64,000 bases of DNA from Ficedula albicollis (GCF_000247815.1 NC_021692.1:1705317-1769316); one strand, 5' to 3'; shown: positions 1-12,579, counted from the first letter of the stretch. Program-made: numbers and translations. The notes: a model not told the origin generated them from the letters alone.

Positions 1-564
1 CCTGAATATTGTGCTTGGGAAGTGATTTTACCCTGGGAAAAGCATTCCCAGTCCTGGCTGCTGCCTTGTGGAGGTGAAGCACAGGATGTTCAGAGAGGTG
101 ACTGCCTGTTCCACCCTGCAATGTGTGACACCAGGAAAAATCCCCGTTGGGTTTGGGTGGGGTCTGCAGCCTCCACAGCCACGAGCTCCTTTGGTCTGGC
201 TCAGGAAAGCCAGAGTGCTTCCCCTGCCCCATCCTGGTAGGGAGCCCAGGGATGTCCCATGGTTTTGGGGTTTCCTTTGCAGCCTGTGCCCCTGTGAAGC
301 TTTGGAGGGAAGGGGAGAATCAGGGCCCTGCTTGGAGGAGTCTTGGTGCCCTCTTGGTAGGGACTGTGTGGGGACATGGGAACCATCCTGTTCCTGCAGC
401 AGGGGTCCCACCCCCTGTACAAAGCCAGGTGTGGGTGGAGTGTGATGGTCTCTGATGCCAGTGAGGCTTGGGGACATGCTGATGCCACACTGATGGCCAG
501 ATGTGCACATGTGTGCACACCACAGAGAGGGAGGACACGAAGGAAACAACACACTACACCAGGT
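1..564. other. Sequence downstream of C1QC, no gene seen
   Basis: GC-rich single-copy sequence between the C1QC polyadenylation site and the window edge. No C1q-like or other protein signature was found in either direction. In mammals C1QB is next in this direction, so its upstream region is expected beyond position 1. Confidence 0.6.
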
Positions 565-578
565 GCACTGAGGAAGGT

Positions 579-584
579 TTTATT
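579..584 (-). terminator. C1QC: C1QC polyadenylation signal
   Basis: AATAAA on the minus strand (TTTATT on plus), about 340 bp beyond the C1QC stop codon. It implies a 3' UTR of roughly 360 bp ending near 555-565. No other AATAAA between stop and signal was noticed. Confidence 0.75.
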
Positions 585-924
585 GACACTTTCCACAGCC
601 AGGTCATGGCAAAGGGATTGCTGCAGCCTGTGCCAGGACACTGAGCTGAACCTGAGGCAGCCCAGATGGGGAGGGGAAAAACACAGAGGAGGAAATGTGG
701 GGTTAGCAGGGGGCACTGCCAGCAGGATCAGGAGCTCAGCACCATCACTCTGGCTGCAGATGCATCCAGATGTGCCCAGCTGCCAGTGCTCAGCCCCCAG
801 AGCAGAGCGGGTCTGGCTGCTGGGAACGACGCCCTCCCTGCAGAGAAACTGGGAGCATCAGCAGGGGCCCAGCAATGAGCAGTGTGCTCAGGGCAGGGAG
901 AAGAGCTCGGGGTGTGCTGGTGCT

Positions 925-1875
925 CTAGTCTGGGAAGAGCAGGAAGCCTGAGAAGATGCTGTCAGAGTTGGCAATGCCCACCATGCCGTTGTAGTCGTTG
1001 ACCCCCAGCCACACCTCGTCGGCAGCAGCCAGGTGCAGCAGCGTCCCCCCCGAGCTGACCTGCATGCTGTTGGTCTTGTGGTCGCAGAAACTGGCCATCT
1101 TCCTCTGGTTTTTGAGCAGGATGACGCACAGGTTGGCTGTGTGGGAGCTGTGGAAGACAAAGTAGTAGATCCCGGGGAGCCTGCAGGTGAACTTGCCCGT
1201 GGTGGTGTCGTAGTCGTCGTTGGTGTTGGTGATGACGTGGTTGAAAACCACAGGGACGTTCTTCAGGGGGTACTGGCTGGTCTGCCTGGTCACTGAGAAC
1301 GCTGACCTCTGCTTCTGCTTGAAGCTGCCTGGCACTCCTGGGGGCCCAGCAACGCCCGGAAACCCAGGCAATCCCATTGCACCAGGGGCCCCGCGGGGGC
1401 CAGGCTTGCCTGGAGGGCCAGGTAATCCTGGTAGCCCTGGAACGCCCTTGGCCCCCATCTCTGTAAAAGAGGCTGGGATACCTGTGGGGTGGTGGGGGTG
1501 AAAGGGAGTGAGTATCAATGGCAGGATATGGGGAGAGGCTTCTCCAGCCCCTTCCCATGGTCAGGAGAGCGCTGCTGCCTCTCCCACTGACCACAGAGGA
1601 TGCTCTGCACATCCTGCAAGCCAAGGCAGACCAGCCATGCAGGACTCGGTGACCCCTGCAAGAGCCCAGGTGGTTTCCCTCCTTGCTCACTCACCTGGTT
1701 CTCCTTTGGCTCCCTTCAGCCCATCCCGGCCGTCCCTGCCTGGCAAACCTGGCATGCCTGGCAGCCCTGGAGATCCATAGCAGCTGGGAGGGTTTTCTGC
1801 AGCCACAGAAGAGCCCAGATGCAGGAAGAGGAGGGTGAGGGCCAGATAGAGCTGCACACAGAATCTCTTCTCCAT
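925..1875 (-). CDS. C1QC: Complement C1q C chain (two coding exons)
   Basis: C chain of C1q, the secreted recognition part of complement C1; it pairs with C1qA and C1qB chains and starts the classical pathway. The coding sequence joins 1875-1695 to 1481-925 across a 213-bp phase-1 intron with a GTGAGT donor at 1694 and a CACAG acceptor; 245 residues, the length I recall for human C1QC. Residues 1-26 are a signal peptide. Cys32 is the likely interchain cysteine. The collagen stem runs from Gly34 to Gly112, is broken at residues 64-69, and contains PGKPG at the position of the C1r/C1s-binding lysine. The C1q head (about 114-245) has [23 protein letters not shown] and the C-terminal FSGFLLFPD. 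The start ATG sits 9 nt inside an exon that follows a pyrimidine-rich acceptor (exon start 1884), with A at -3 and G at +4. The match to C1QC rather than A or B rests on [28 protein letters not shown] and SHTANLCV. Confidence 0.96.
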
Positions 1876-2465
1876 TTTGGTGTTCTGTAGCATGGAAAGA
1901 GAAAGAAAGTGCTGGAGTAAGGGGCCACGGCAGGGTGGCTTGCAGGACATGGAGAGAAGGAGGCTGGATGTACCAGGAACACCTGGATGCCACGGGTGTG
2001 TCCTCAATGTCCCACCTACACACACTGCAGTGGGGAGCTGGATGCGTGGAGATGGACCCCAGGCTCATCTCCAACCCCAGGGCAGCCCCTGATGGCACAG
2101 CAGGAGTTGGACTGTCAGTCTGGATGGAGCCATGAGGTGCCCATGGCCAGCCCCAAGCCCTCTGAGTCCAGCGTCCCCAAACCCTGGAGATGCACACGCC
2201 GCTGCAGACCGTCACCCCTGCACACAGCTGATCTCCCTCCTCCTCCAGCAGCAGCCTGAGTGTCCTGGCTCTGCGCAGCAGGATCAATCCTTCCATCAGC
2301 TGCCGCTCCCGTCTCCATCACACATCACAGCCCCTCAGTGCCTCCGCCTCCTTCCTCTCCTCCTCCCCCTCTCTCATCCACGTTATCCTGTCCCTCTCCA
2401 GCAGTGTGCCATGCTGCTGGGCCCCCAGTGCCACCCTCCGGGCAGGGACCCTGCAGCACTCTTAC

Positions 2466-2550
2466 CTCGGGTGGGTCCGGGCAGGGAGGTCTGCGCTGGT
2501 GCCGCCGGGTGCGCGCTCCTGCCCGCGCAGCGCCGGGCGCGGCTCCCGGC
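2466..2550 (-). other. C1QC: Probable non-coding first exon of C1QC
   Basis: On the minus strand a GC-rich stretch ends in CCCGAG followed by GTAAGAG (donor at 2465-2464), an excellent 5' splice site. The next good acceptor downstream is the one before the C1QC start (exon start 1884), giving a 5' UTR intron of about 581 bp. The upstream limit is not defined by the sequence. A non-coding first exon is usual for C1q genes, which supports the call, but no transcript evidence is available here. Confidence 0.55.
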
Positions 2551-2600
2551 ACCCTGCGGAGGAAGTCACGGCTCGGGCAGGGCGAAGGGCCCGTGGGAAC
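2480..2600 (-). promoter_or_regulatory. C1QC: CpG-rich C1QC promoter candidate with ETS/PU.1 site
   Basis: This stretch is dense in CpG and surrounds the putative first exon. It holds GAGGAAGT at 2559-2566 (plus strand), a good PU.1/ETS core. PU.1 is an established driver of macrophage C1q expression, so placement just upstream of the exon fits. No TATA box was seen. The promoter role is inferred. Confidence 0.45.
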
Positions 2601-3652
2601 GCAGAGCCCCACTGCTCCCACCCAAATTTCACATCCTCCTGCCTGGTGGTTTCTGCTGAGCCAGCAGTTCTTGGCTGTCCAGCAAAACCTGTGCTGGTGC
2701 CACTGGGACAGGAAGGGCTGCAGGGACAGAGGTGGGACGCAGCTCAGAGAGACGGGCACAACCCCCCAGCCTCTGCAGGGAATAGCCCTCCCCAAATCCC
2801 CTGCTTGCCCTCTCACTTCCCTTGTTTCTGAGCAGAAGGGCAGCCTGGTAACAGAGCCTCAGGCCAGCTCCAGCGGGTTGGAGATGCCTGTGGCACTGAA
2901 GGGCTGCTGCAAGGTCCCTGCCTGCCTTTGATGGAAGATGCTGCACCCCTAAATAGGACTGGAAAATGTTTCCCTTTGAGAATTTCTGATCCGCACCTTT
3001 CCCCATGCCCCACCAAGTTCTGATGAGTGCTGGCTCGGTGAGGCCCCAAGATCCCTCCCCAGGGCATTGCTCCTCACAAGTGACCCCTGAGGGTCTCCTC
3101 CTCCTCACTGCTCCAGGAATGGGGATATTGAGTGCCCAGTGTTAGTGGAGCAGCTCCCCCGAGGAGCAGTCCCAGGCACCTGGTGCTTCCTGACCAGCCC
3201 AGCCTGCTTCACGTCCCTTTCACATCAGCCTGAACCCTCACAGCTCCACCACCATCACCCCACAGCCCCACCAGTGTCCCAGTGTCCCTGTCCCTCCTTG
3301 CTGTCATGCCAGAGGACCACAGCTGCCTTCTGCCTTCCTGGGAGAGCTTGGGTGCCAACTTGGGGCTGCGTGGGTGAGGTGCAGGGTCTGCTGACTCTGT
3401 TTTCCCCTGCAGGACAGCTGCCTTGGGGTTTAGCAGAGAAGGACACACATAGTCCTGTCCCAAATGTTTCTTATACCTCCCTGGAAGTGTCAGCTCTGTT
3501 TGGACACTCCATTCCCTCCTGTCCTGCCTTTGCAGCATCTGGGACAAGCTGGAATCTCTTCTCTCCCTGGGCAGCTTGGGAATGGGCCCAGGATGGTTTG
3601 GGGAAGATGCATGATAGAAAAGAAAACCCAAGGAGTTGTGGTAGAAGAAGCC
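2601..3652. other. Spacer between C1QC promoter and C1QA 3' end
   Basis: About 1 kb of non-repetitive sequence with no splice-consistent coding frame. It separates the C1QC promoter from the C1QA polyadenylation signal, so the two genes lie head to tail on the minus strand. Confidence 0.55.
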
Positions 3653-3658
3653 TTTATT
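3653..3658 (-). terminator. C1QA: C1QA polyadenylation signal
   Basis: AATAAA on the minus strand (TTTATT on plus, followed by TA), 388 bp beyond the C1QA stop. It defines a 3' UTR of about 400 bp, similar in size to that of C1QC. Confidence 0.75.
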
Positions 3659-4045
3659 TATACTGATGGGGATGTTGTTACAGGATGTGCCCCAGTGCCA
3701 GCAAGGCTTATGGAGGGTTAGTGGAGCAGAAGCAGTGGCAGGCAGTGATTTCCCACTCAGGGGCAAAGAGCCAAAGCTGGTGACAGCTGGGAGTGGAGCT
3801 TGAGTGCCCAGGAGGAGAAAGGGGTGAGAGTCCAGAGCCTCCAGGACAGTGAGGCAGGCTCAGCACGGAGCTGAGTGCTGCAGTGCTGACCCACAGCCTG
3901 GCCAGCGGTGACACTGCTGGACACACAGAACACTTCTGGATGCTCAGTTTGGAACCACCCCCGTGTGCTGTGGCACTAAGGCATCCCACACACCCAGAGG
4001 GGAGCTGCCAGGCTGGCAGACACCCCGGGGCGCTGTGGGAGTCCC

Positions 4046-4907
4046 TCAGGCCGTCTCTGGGGACACCAGGAACCCGCTGAAAACACTGTCGACCTCAGAG
4101 CCGCTGTAAATGGAGCTGCCCTGGGCAGGGTCAGTGCTCAGGGACACCTGGTCACCCAGGGCCAGGCTGAGCACGCTGCTGCCCGAGTTGACCTGCAGGA
4201 TGCCCTGGCTGTTGTTGTCACAGAAGCTGACCACGCGCTGCCCGTTCTTGGTGATGCTCAGACACAGGTTCCCGCTGGACACCACCTGGAAGGTGAAGTA
4301 GTAGAGCCCGGGAATGCTGCAGGTGAACTTGCCAGTCTGGGGGCTGTAGGAGTTCTCCTGGTTGGTGATGATCCTGTCAAATACCACGGTGGTGCCGGCG
4401 CGGGGCGGGGACAGCCTGGAGGCAGAGAAGGCAGGACGAGGGTGCTCCAAAACATCACCAGCTCTGCCCTTCTCCCCTGGGGGCCCTGGAAACCCTGGAA
4501 TTCCTATAGGGCCAGGACTGCCAGGTGGGCCTTGCATGCCTGGGAGGCCAGGAATGCCTGGCTCGCCCATATCCCCTTTGGGTCCCTTGGTGCCCGTGCT
4601 CGGCGCTGCTCTCCCTGCGGAGAAGCGGGGAGGAGAAGGAGTTCACGCACATCTGGCACCTCCTGAGCTGCTCCCACAGCCTGGGATGCTCCTGCCAAGA
4701 GGCCCCCAGGCCTCCTGCACCCAACACCCCCAGCTGCCTCTTACCTGGCTCTCCAGTATCACCCTTCTGCCCTGGCCTCCCATCCCGGCCAGGGACTCCA
4801 GGGGAGCCGTTCTTGCCGTCCGGTGCCTTGCACACTCCCTCCTCCAGCAGGGCCATGCCCAGCACTGCTGCCAGGGTGCTGGCTGCCAGCAAGAACCCAG
4901 GCTGCAT
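4046..4907 (-). CDS. C1QA: Complement C1q A chain (two coding exons)
   Basis: A chain of C1q, which disulfide-pairs with the B chain. The coding sequence joins 4907-4745 to 4614-4046 across a 130-bp phase-1 intron (GTAAGA donor at 4744, CCGCAG acceptor); 243 residues against 245 recalled for human. Residues 1 to about 20 are a signal peptide. Cys26, in GVCKAPDGK, is the likely interchain cysteine. The collagen stem spans Gly31-Gly107 and is broken at 58-61 (APST). The C1q head (about 108-243) shows PRPAFSA, FDRIITNQE, GKFTCSIPGLYYFTFQV, NLCLSI, SFCDNN and SGSEVDSVFSGFLV. These match C1QA rather than the other chains. The ATG is 26 nt into an exon that begins at 4933 after a CCCCCAG acceptor, with A at -3. 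The lysine expected in the seventh stem triplet after the kink is Met here (GMQ). Transcribed head to tail with C1QC. Confidence 0.96.
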
Positions 4908-5117
4908 CCTGCCTCCGACAGCACAGGGATGAACTGGGGGTGGAGGCAAACACACAGACAAACCTTGGTCACAGACACGCAGGTGCCCCCATCAGATGTG
5001 CCACACATCTGCTGAACTGTCCAGCATGGATAACCACACACCACGTGCAGTGGTGGAAATAAATTCCTGGAAGGGTTTTGAAGCTGTGTGATCTGAACTC
5101 ACTGATGTCACTGGAAA

Positions 5118-5249
5118 TCTCTAGCGTGCCCATGGCAGAGCTCTGGCATTGAAAAGCCCAGGACATGGAGCATGGCACAAAACTCTCTAGCGTGCCCATG
5201 GCAGAGCTCTGGCATTGAAAAGCCCAGGACATGGAGCATGACACAAAAC
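5118..5249. repeat. Two-copy 66-bp tandem duplication in C1QA intron 1
   Basis: A 66-bp unit starting TCTCTAGCGTGCCCATGGCA occurs twice in a row (5118-5183, 5184-5249), with only a few differences visible, such as GCATGG against GCATGA. It lies in the predicted first intron of C1QA. No function is evident. Confidence 0.85.
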
Positions 5250-5861
5250 TATAGGGTTTAGGGGGATTGAAATTCTAACCAGTAAAATTATAAGTTGAGA
5301 ACTATCCAATTACTCCGAGATTCTAAGTGAGAAAGGACCAATCATTTAATAAAGTTAAAGACCAATAGAAATCCTAAGTGATAACAGGGGTTTCAGTAGT
5401 GGGGGGAACATTTCTCATGAGAGGTTTCATTGTCTCAGGGTATGAGATACCAGGAGACTTTTTCAGGAACAGCTGTATCATCCACAAAAAACCTTCCCTC
5501 CATGTCCTGGGCATGGGTAGGGGCACTCAGATGCCTGTAGAGGATGTTTATTCCAGTTTGGGGGAAGAAGCACTGCTGTGTGGGGCAGTGGATAGAGAGC
5601 ACGAGGGAGGAAAGGATGCAAAGACACAAGACAGTGATGAACAGGAAAGGGGAAAAAAGCAAATGGGATCCAAACCTCCAACATTCAGAGCTGGGAGAGA
5701 GGACAAGGACCTATCCCAAAACCTGAGGTTCTCAGCGTGGGACAAGTCTGCAGAGCCCAGTGGTGTCCAGAGTCACACAGAGCAAGGACAGATTCCGGCA
5801 GATTCCTCTTCCCCCCACGTCCCCTTCTCTCTGTTTTTCTACTTTGAACCCTCGTGGAGGG

Positions 5862-5871
5862 GGAAGTGAAG
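5862..5871 (+). promoter_or_regulatory. C1QA: ETS-IRF composite-like element in C1QA intron 1
   Basis: GGAAGTGAAG matches nine of ten positions of the ETS-IRF composite element GGAANNGAAA, bound by PU.1 with IRF4 or IRF8. It lies about 75 bp downstream of the predicted exon 1 donor, close to the promoter. Binding is inferred from the motif only. Confidence 0.35.
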
Positions 5872-5947
5872 AACGAAGGACAGGGAGCAAGGACGGGAAA
5901 GTGGTGGCAGAAGAGGAGAGTGTCCCCAGGTGTTTGTGGTGACTTAC

Positions 5948-6012
5948 CCTGGTGCAGGGGCTGGAGACAGCAGCGTGAGCAGCAGCTGTGTCTGCTGGAA
6001 GCTCTTCTCTGG
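5948..6012 (-). other. C1QA: Probable non-coding first exon of C1QA
   Basis: On the minus strand CACCAGG is followed by GTAAGTC (donor at 5947-5942), a near-perfect 5' splice site. Joining to the acceptor at exon start 4933 would remove an intron of about 1,014 bp. The upstream end is uncertain. ETS-like and interferon-type motifs lie immediately upstream, which supports a promoter here. Confidence 0.5.
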
Positions 6013-6019
6013 GAGTGGG

Positions 6020-6106
6020 GAGGAAGAGCAGAGGGGTGGGAAGCATGAACTTGCATGCACTGTAGTTTTGCCTGGTTGGAGAAGGGATGTGTTGAGTTTC
6101 ACTTTC
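6020..6106 (-). promoter_or_regulatory. C1QA: C1QA promoter candidate: ETS/PU.1 site and ISRE
   Basis: GAGGAAGA at 6020-6027 is a PU.1/ETS-type core. AGTTTCACTTTC at 6095-6106 fits the interferon-stimulated response element in reverse (AGTTTCNNTTTC). Both are within about 160 bp upstream of the predicted exon 1 donor. IRF8, PU.1 and interferon control of C1q genes is established in mammals; conservation of the same logic here is inferred. Confidence 0.45.
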
Positions 6107-6109
6107 TAA

Positions 6110-7437
<1,328 letters not shown>

Positions 7438-7692
7438 TAGGAAAGGCTTGGCTCCTCCCCTGGCTGGAGCATCTCCAGTGGGATGATGTAATTTTATCAG
7501 TCATGCCCTGGGACTCAGTGGCCATGAACAGGAGATATCTCCTGGAGGGAGGATGGGCTGTGGGAAGATAAAGATGATTGCCCAGCTGGTTTAAAGCTGG
7601 CCCATGAGCAGATAATGTGTGCCAGGAGATCAGGGGCACTGCCCCACCCTGCTGCAGCAGATGGGGACAGAATCCACATTCCTGGCCACATC
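7438..7692 (-). mobile_element. LTR-like fragment, truncated by gap
   Basis: Positions 7502-7692 are the inverted copy of 17539-17729 (191 bp, one mismatch). Read on the minus strand it continues toward the gap at 7437. The style (CCTGGGTTGATGTGG start in the partner copy, many inverted partners expected) suggests an avian endogenous retrovirus LTR, but I cannot name the family. No retroviral coding sequence is present. Confidence 0.5.
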
Positions 7693-8721
7693 CTGTATTG
7701 CAACCCAAGACAGGTGCACCTCCAGCTCTGCTAAACAAGAACCCCAAAATGCCACCAGTCCCCAAACCCCATCACATCAGGGATGGGAGGTGCCACAGTG
7801 ACTCCAGCAGGTGAACATCCTTGGGACCCTGCGGACCACCCAGGCCACCCCATGGGCGGCACAGTGGGCAGTGAGAAGGGGCCCTCTCATCCTTATCCCC
7901 TTGAGTGTCCTTTGAGAGTCCTGTGGCAGCTGCCCCATCCTGGGGCTGGGGCCCAGGGGGGATATCCATGGAAAGAGGGTGGTAAGCAGACCTGGGATTA
8001 GGGTGGCTCCAAACTCAAGGGGGGCTGACAAACCCCCTATCCCCCCTGCCTTTTGCTCCTTGCATTCCCAGGAGAGGTGTTGCATCATTTTCAAAACAGC
8101 TGAAAAAGGCAAAGCCCAAACTCAGTCCAGAGACCTTTGCCAGCAGAGATCTGTCACTGATTTGGTATTTAATTCATTGACTAGATGCCTGCTTTATGCA
8201 ATATACTACGCATTTTTAATCACAATTTCAACCCATAATAAATCAGATGCCCAGAAGAAACGTGGTTTTATTTTATCAGCAGAGTTCCCCAACCAACCTG
8301 ACCTGTAACCATGTCAAGACAAGATGACAGGTGAGTTTGAAAGGACCCACATTCAGCCAACAGTGTTTCTGGACAGTAATTGTATTTCTGTCCTATTGCC
8401 CTTTCTCAATATACAGCCCAAATTAGACCACTCCATCATTCCATCCAGCATTGATTGATGGCTGTGTCCTCATGCTCTGTGTCCTTTCTCTTCTGCTGTC
8501 CCCTCAACCCCATCTCAGTGCTGAATTACAGGGGCTGGCTGTGGGTTTCCAACATCTCTGGAAGCTGATGTTGGTCTGGGTGTTCCCTCCCCCAGGTCCT
8601 GGGGATTTCTGAGAAGTGCTTAGCCCCATTCACTTGACTTTCAGAGTTGCTGTGGTCAAGCCAAGCCTTCCTCTCCCATTCTCTGAGCATCTCCTCCTCC
8701 TCTGGATGTGCAGCTGAGACA
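7693..8721. other. Intergenic, no feature recognised
   Basis: Mixed-composition sequence with an AT-richer stretch at about 8,150-8,330. No repeat family, coding frame or RNA gene recognised. Confidence 0.45.
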
Positions 8722-8935
8722 TCCCAGACTGGTTTGGGTAGGAAGGGACCTTAAAGCTCACCTTGTTCCACTCCCTGCCATGGGCAGGCACACCTTGCAT
8801 GTCCAACCTCAGACACTTCCAGGGATGGGGCAGCCACACCTTCTCTGGGCAACCTGTGCCAGGGCCTCTCCACCCTCAGAGGGAAGGATTTGTTCCCAAT
8901 ATCCCACCTGGCCCTGCTCTCTGGCAATGCAAGCC
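8722..8935 (-). mobile_element. CR1 LINE 3' fragment (antisense)
   Basis: Carries the antisense CR1 tail: CTGGTTTGGGTAGGAAGGGA, then TTAAAGCTCA, a CAGCCACACCTTCTCTGGG block and TTCCCAATATCC. Non-autonomous 5'-truncated copy. Confidence 0.8.
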
Positions 8936-9019
8936 ATTTACAGTGACAGCCATGGCTCCAGAGGTGCCGGCCACATGCAGCCAGCACGAGCTGGTGTCAT
9001 CCCAGAGGCTTTGCAAACT

Positions 9020-9560
9020 CACAGAATTAAAAGAATCACAAGGTTGGAAGAGACCTCCAAGATCATCGAGTCCAACCCAGCCCTAACACCTCAACTGCAC
9101 CATGGTCCAAGTGCCACATCCAGGCTTTTATAAACACACCCAGGGATGGTGACTCCACCACCCCTCCCTGGGCAGACAATACCAGTATTTTATCACTCTT
9201 TCCATGAAAAACTTTTTCCTAATGTCCAACCTAAATTTCACTGGGCACACCTGTGTGCTGTGTCGTCTCATTCTGCCAGTGCTGCCTGGAGAAGGAGACC
9301 AGCCCCACCTGAGCACAGCTCCTTCCAGGGAGCTGTAGAGAGTGGTGAGGTCACCTCTGAGTCTCCTTCTCTCCAGGACAAACACCCCCAGCTCCCTCAG
9401 CTGTTCCTCACAGGGTTTGTGTTCCAGGCCCCTCACCAGTCTCGTTGTCTCCTCTGGACAAGTGTCCTCCTCAAGTGTCCCAATGTCCTTCCCAAACTGA
9501 GGGGACAGAACTGGCACAGCACTCCAGGTGTGGCCTCACTGGTGCTGAGTGCAGGGGAAA
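9020..9560 (-). mobile_element. CR1 LINE 3' fragment, about 540 bp (antisense)
   Basis: Begins AGAATCACAAGGTTGGAAGA and GACCTCCAAGATCATCGAGT, then runs through the CR1 3' end, including the antisense of the C-terminal reverse transcriptase/3' UTR region (TCTCCAGGACAAACACCCCC, CAGGTGTGGCCTCACTGGTG). A different CR1 subfamily from the copy at 8.7 kb. No intact frame. Confidence 0.85.
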
Positions 9561-9624
9561 ACTGTGACTGACAGCACAGAAACGTCCCCAGCCTGGGACC
9601 CTCTGGTTCTCTCTGGCTGGGAGA

Positions 9625-10881
<1,257 letters not shown>

Positions 10882-10935
10882 AGGGGATGGATGTGCAGGG
10901 AACAGGGGATGGATATGGCCAGGGAGCAGGGATGG
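10882..10935. repeat. Minisatellite, 22-24 bp unit (right part)
   Basis: Two further units of the array seen at 9,625-9,909, ending at GGATGGACGCG. Confidence 0.85.
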
Positions 10936-11149
10936 ACGCGCCGCGAGATGGCACTGCTGCCTCAGCCACGGCCGTGTCACCTCCCCGCACCGCGGTGTCA
11001 CTTGCCGGCACCGCCCGCCTCTACCCGCAGCGGGGACAGGATCACCCCAGTGTCCCCAAAGGTCCCACAGCATGTCCAGCTGCACAATGTCCGCTGGACA
11101 CCTCTGCCAGGCACCCCGCTTGGCACATCAGAGACAGAACAACCCATCT

Positions 11150-11810
11150 GCTATAAATACTTATTATGGTTTTGGCTTTTCTCAAATATTATAGTGAATA
11201 CTATACGTGTCTAAGTGTAATACTATAGGTGTAATACTATACGTGTATAGTGTTAAAATGGTTTTTAAATATAGTTTTCTTTAGGAATAAGATAAACTAA
11301 TAAAGTGTCTTTATAGTAGGTAAACTACCTGCTTGGTAGTTGCTTGGTTAGTTGAACACCCAGTAAAGACACCCACTGCTGATATACCAGTTACCAACAC
11401 CGACTGTCTATAAAAATTTAAAACCACAATCCAAAATAAAACTAATAAGAAAAATAAATTTAAACCATAACTAAAAAACATATGTGCTCTAAAAAAGCAA
11501 ACTCAAAAAATTAGCCATGTAAAACAGTTCCTAAAATATGAAAAATAATTTATAAAAATTTGAAAATGTATATGAATATGCAACGGACTAATAAATTTAA
11601 AAAGTGTTTCCAAAACAAGTGTGCTTTTAGCTAAATGCCAAGCACCCAGCCGTTACAACCTTTTACTTTATTGTTTGTCTCTTACTGTCTTTTATTAAAC
11701 CTTTTAAAATCTACCCCCCCAAAAAAAACTCTTACTGTCTTTTATTAAACCTTTTAAAATTTACAAAAAAAAATTTAAAATAAACCTCGTTTTTCATACC
11801 ATCTACCCCA
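11150..11810. other. AT-rich island of unknown origin
   Basis: Sharp change from GC-rich flanks to strongly AT-rich sequence for about 650 bp. It contains short repeats (TAATACTATA variants near 11,200-11,250) and a direct repeat of about 33 bp (CTTACTGTCTTTTATTAAAC at 11,682 and again at 11,730) separated by a C7-A8 tract. No coding frame. It could be an inserted element or the tail of one; I do not recognise it. Confidence 0.5.
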
Positions 11811-12579
11811 ACACCTTTTCCCCAGGGTGGGGGTGGTTTGGCTCTCCCCAGGACTGGGGGCCAAGAGGGGTTTGCTGGGTGAGGAGCAGCCCGTGGTGGA
11901 GGTGTGGGGGCAGGTACAGCCCTGCTGGGCTCCCCTGTGGGGAAGGTGCAGCAGATTTCCCCCAGCACGGAGCAGGGGCTGATACGATGTAGGGGACCCC
12001 TGGATGACCTGGAATGGGGCCAGGCCCAGTGCAGAGATCACCTGGAACAGCCAGAGGATGTAGATGCTCCAGCTGTCACAAAACCATCCCCAGAGAAGAT
12101 GGTGCCTTGGTATTTGGGGAACCCGAGCACTCAGGTGAGCATCCACACGATTTAGGGCACTCTTGGCTCTGCTGCACACCCAGGAACTCTGCTCCAGATG
12201 ATTTTTACCCCGAGCACCTCTCCTCCTTTCCACATGGGGCAGCTCCTTCCCCTCTGGTTGCCCTCCCAGCTGGGGGTGCCAGGTGAGAGGGGTCAGCCCT
12301 GCATCCCCTGTGGAAGGGAATTGGCCCCTGCAGAGCCTCCCCACGTCCCCAGTGCCTGCAGGCACACACGGGCTGCTGACAGCACACAGCAGGAGAGATG
12401 TGCTGTGCTGCCTTCCCTGCTGGGGATCCCTGGGGTGCTGAGCACTGGCAGGCAGGAGCTGCCAGGGGAGGATGAATCAGGCGGCTGGCACGTACCTGTC
12501 ACTCAGTGGGAGGCAGTGATGGAGATCAGCAGTGCTGGCGGGTGTGGACACTGCTGAAGGTTTGTGGGGAGCCTAATCT
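11811..12579. other. Intergenic, GC-rich, no gene seen
   Basis: Single-copy-looking sequence. Reading frames here lack splice support or recognisable domains. Confidence 0.4.

Noticed and set aside
1..924. Part of C1QB at the left edge
   Set aside because: No Gly-X-Y or C1q head sequence in either strand; C1QB should lie outside the window.
1220..1501. Plus-strand collagen-like frame opposite C1QC
   Set aside because: Antisense of the Gly-X-Y stem naturally reads as Pro/Gly repeats; the minus strand has signal peptide, splice sites and C1q head.
11150..11810. Nuclear copy of mitochondrial DNA
   Set aside because: No tRNA, rRNA or mitochondrial protein signature could be recognised; left as unidentified.
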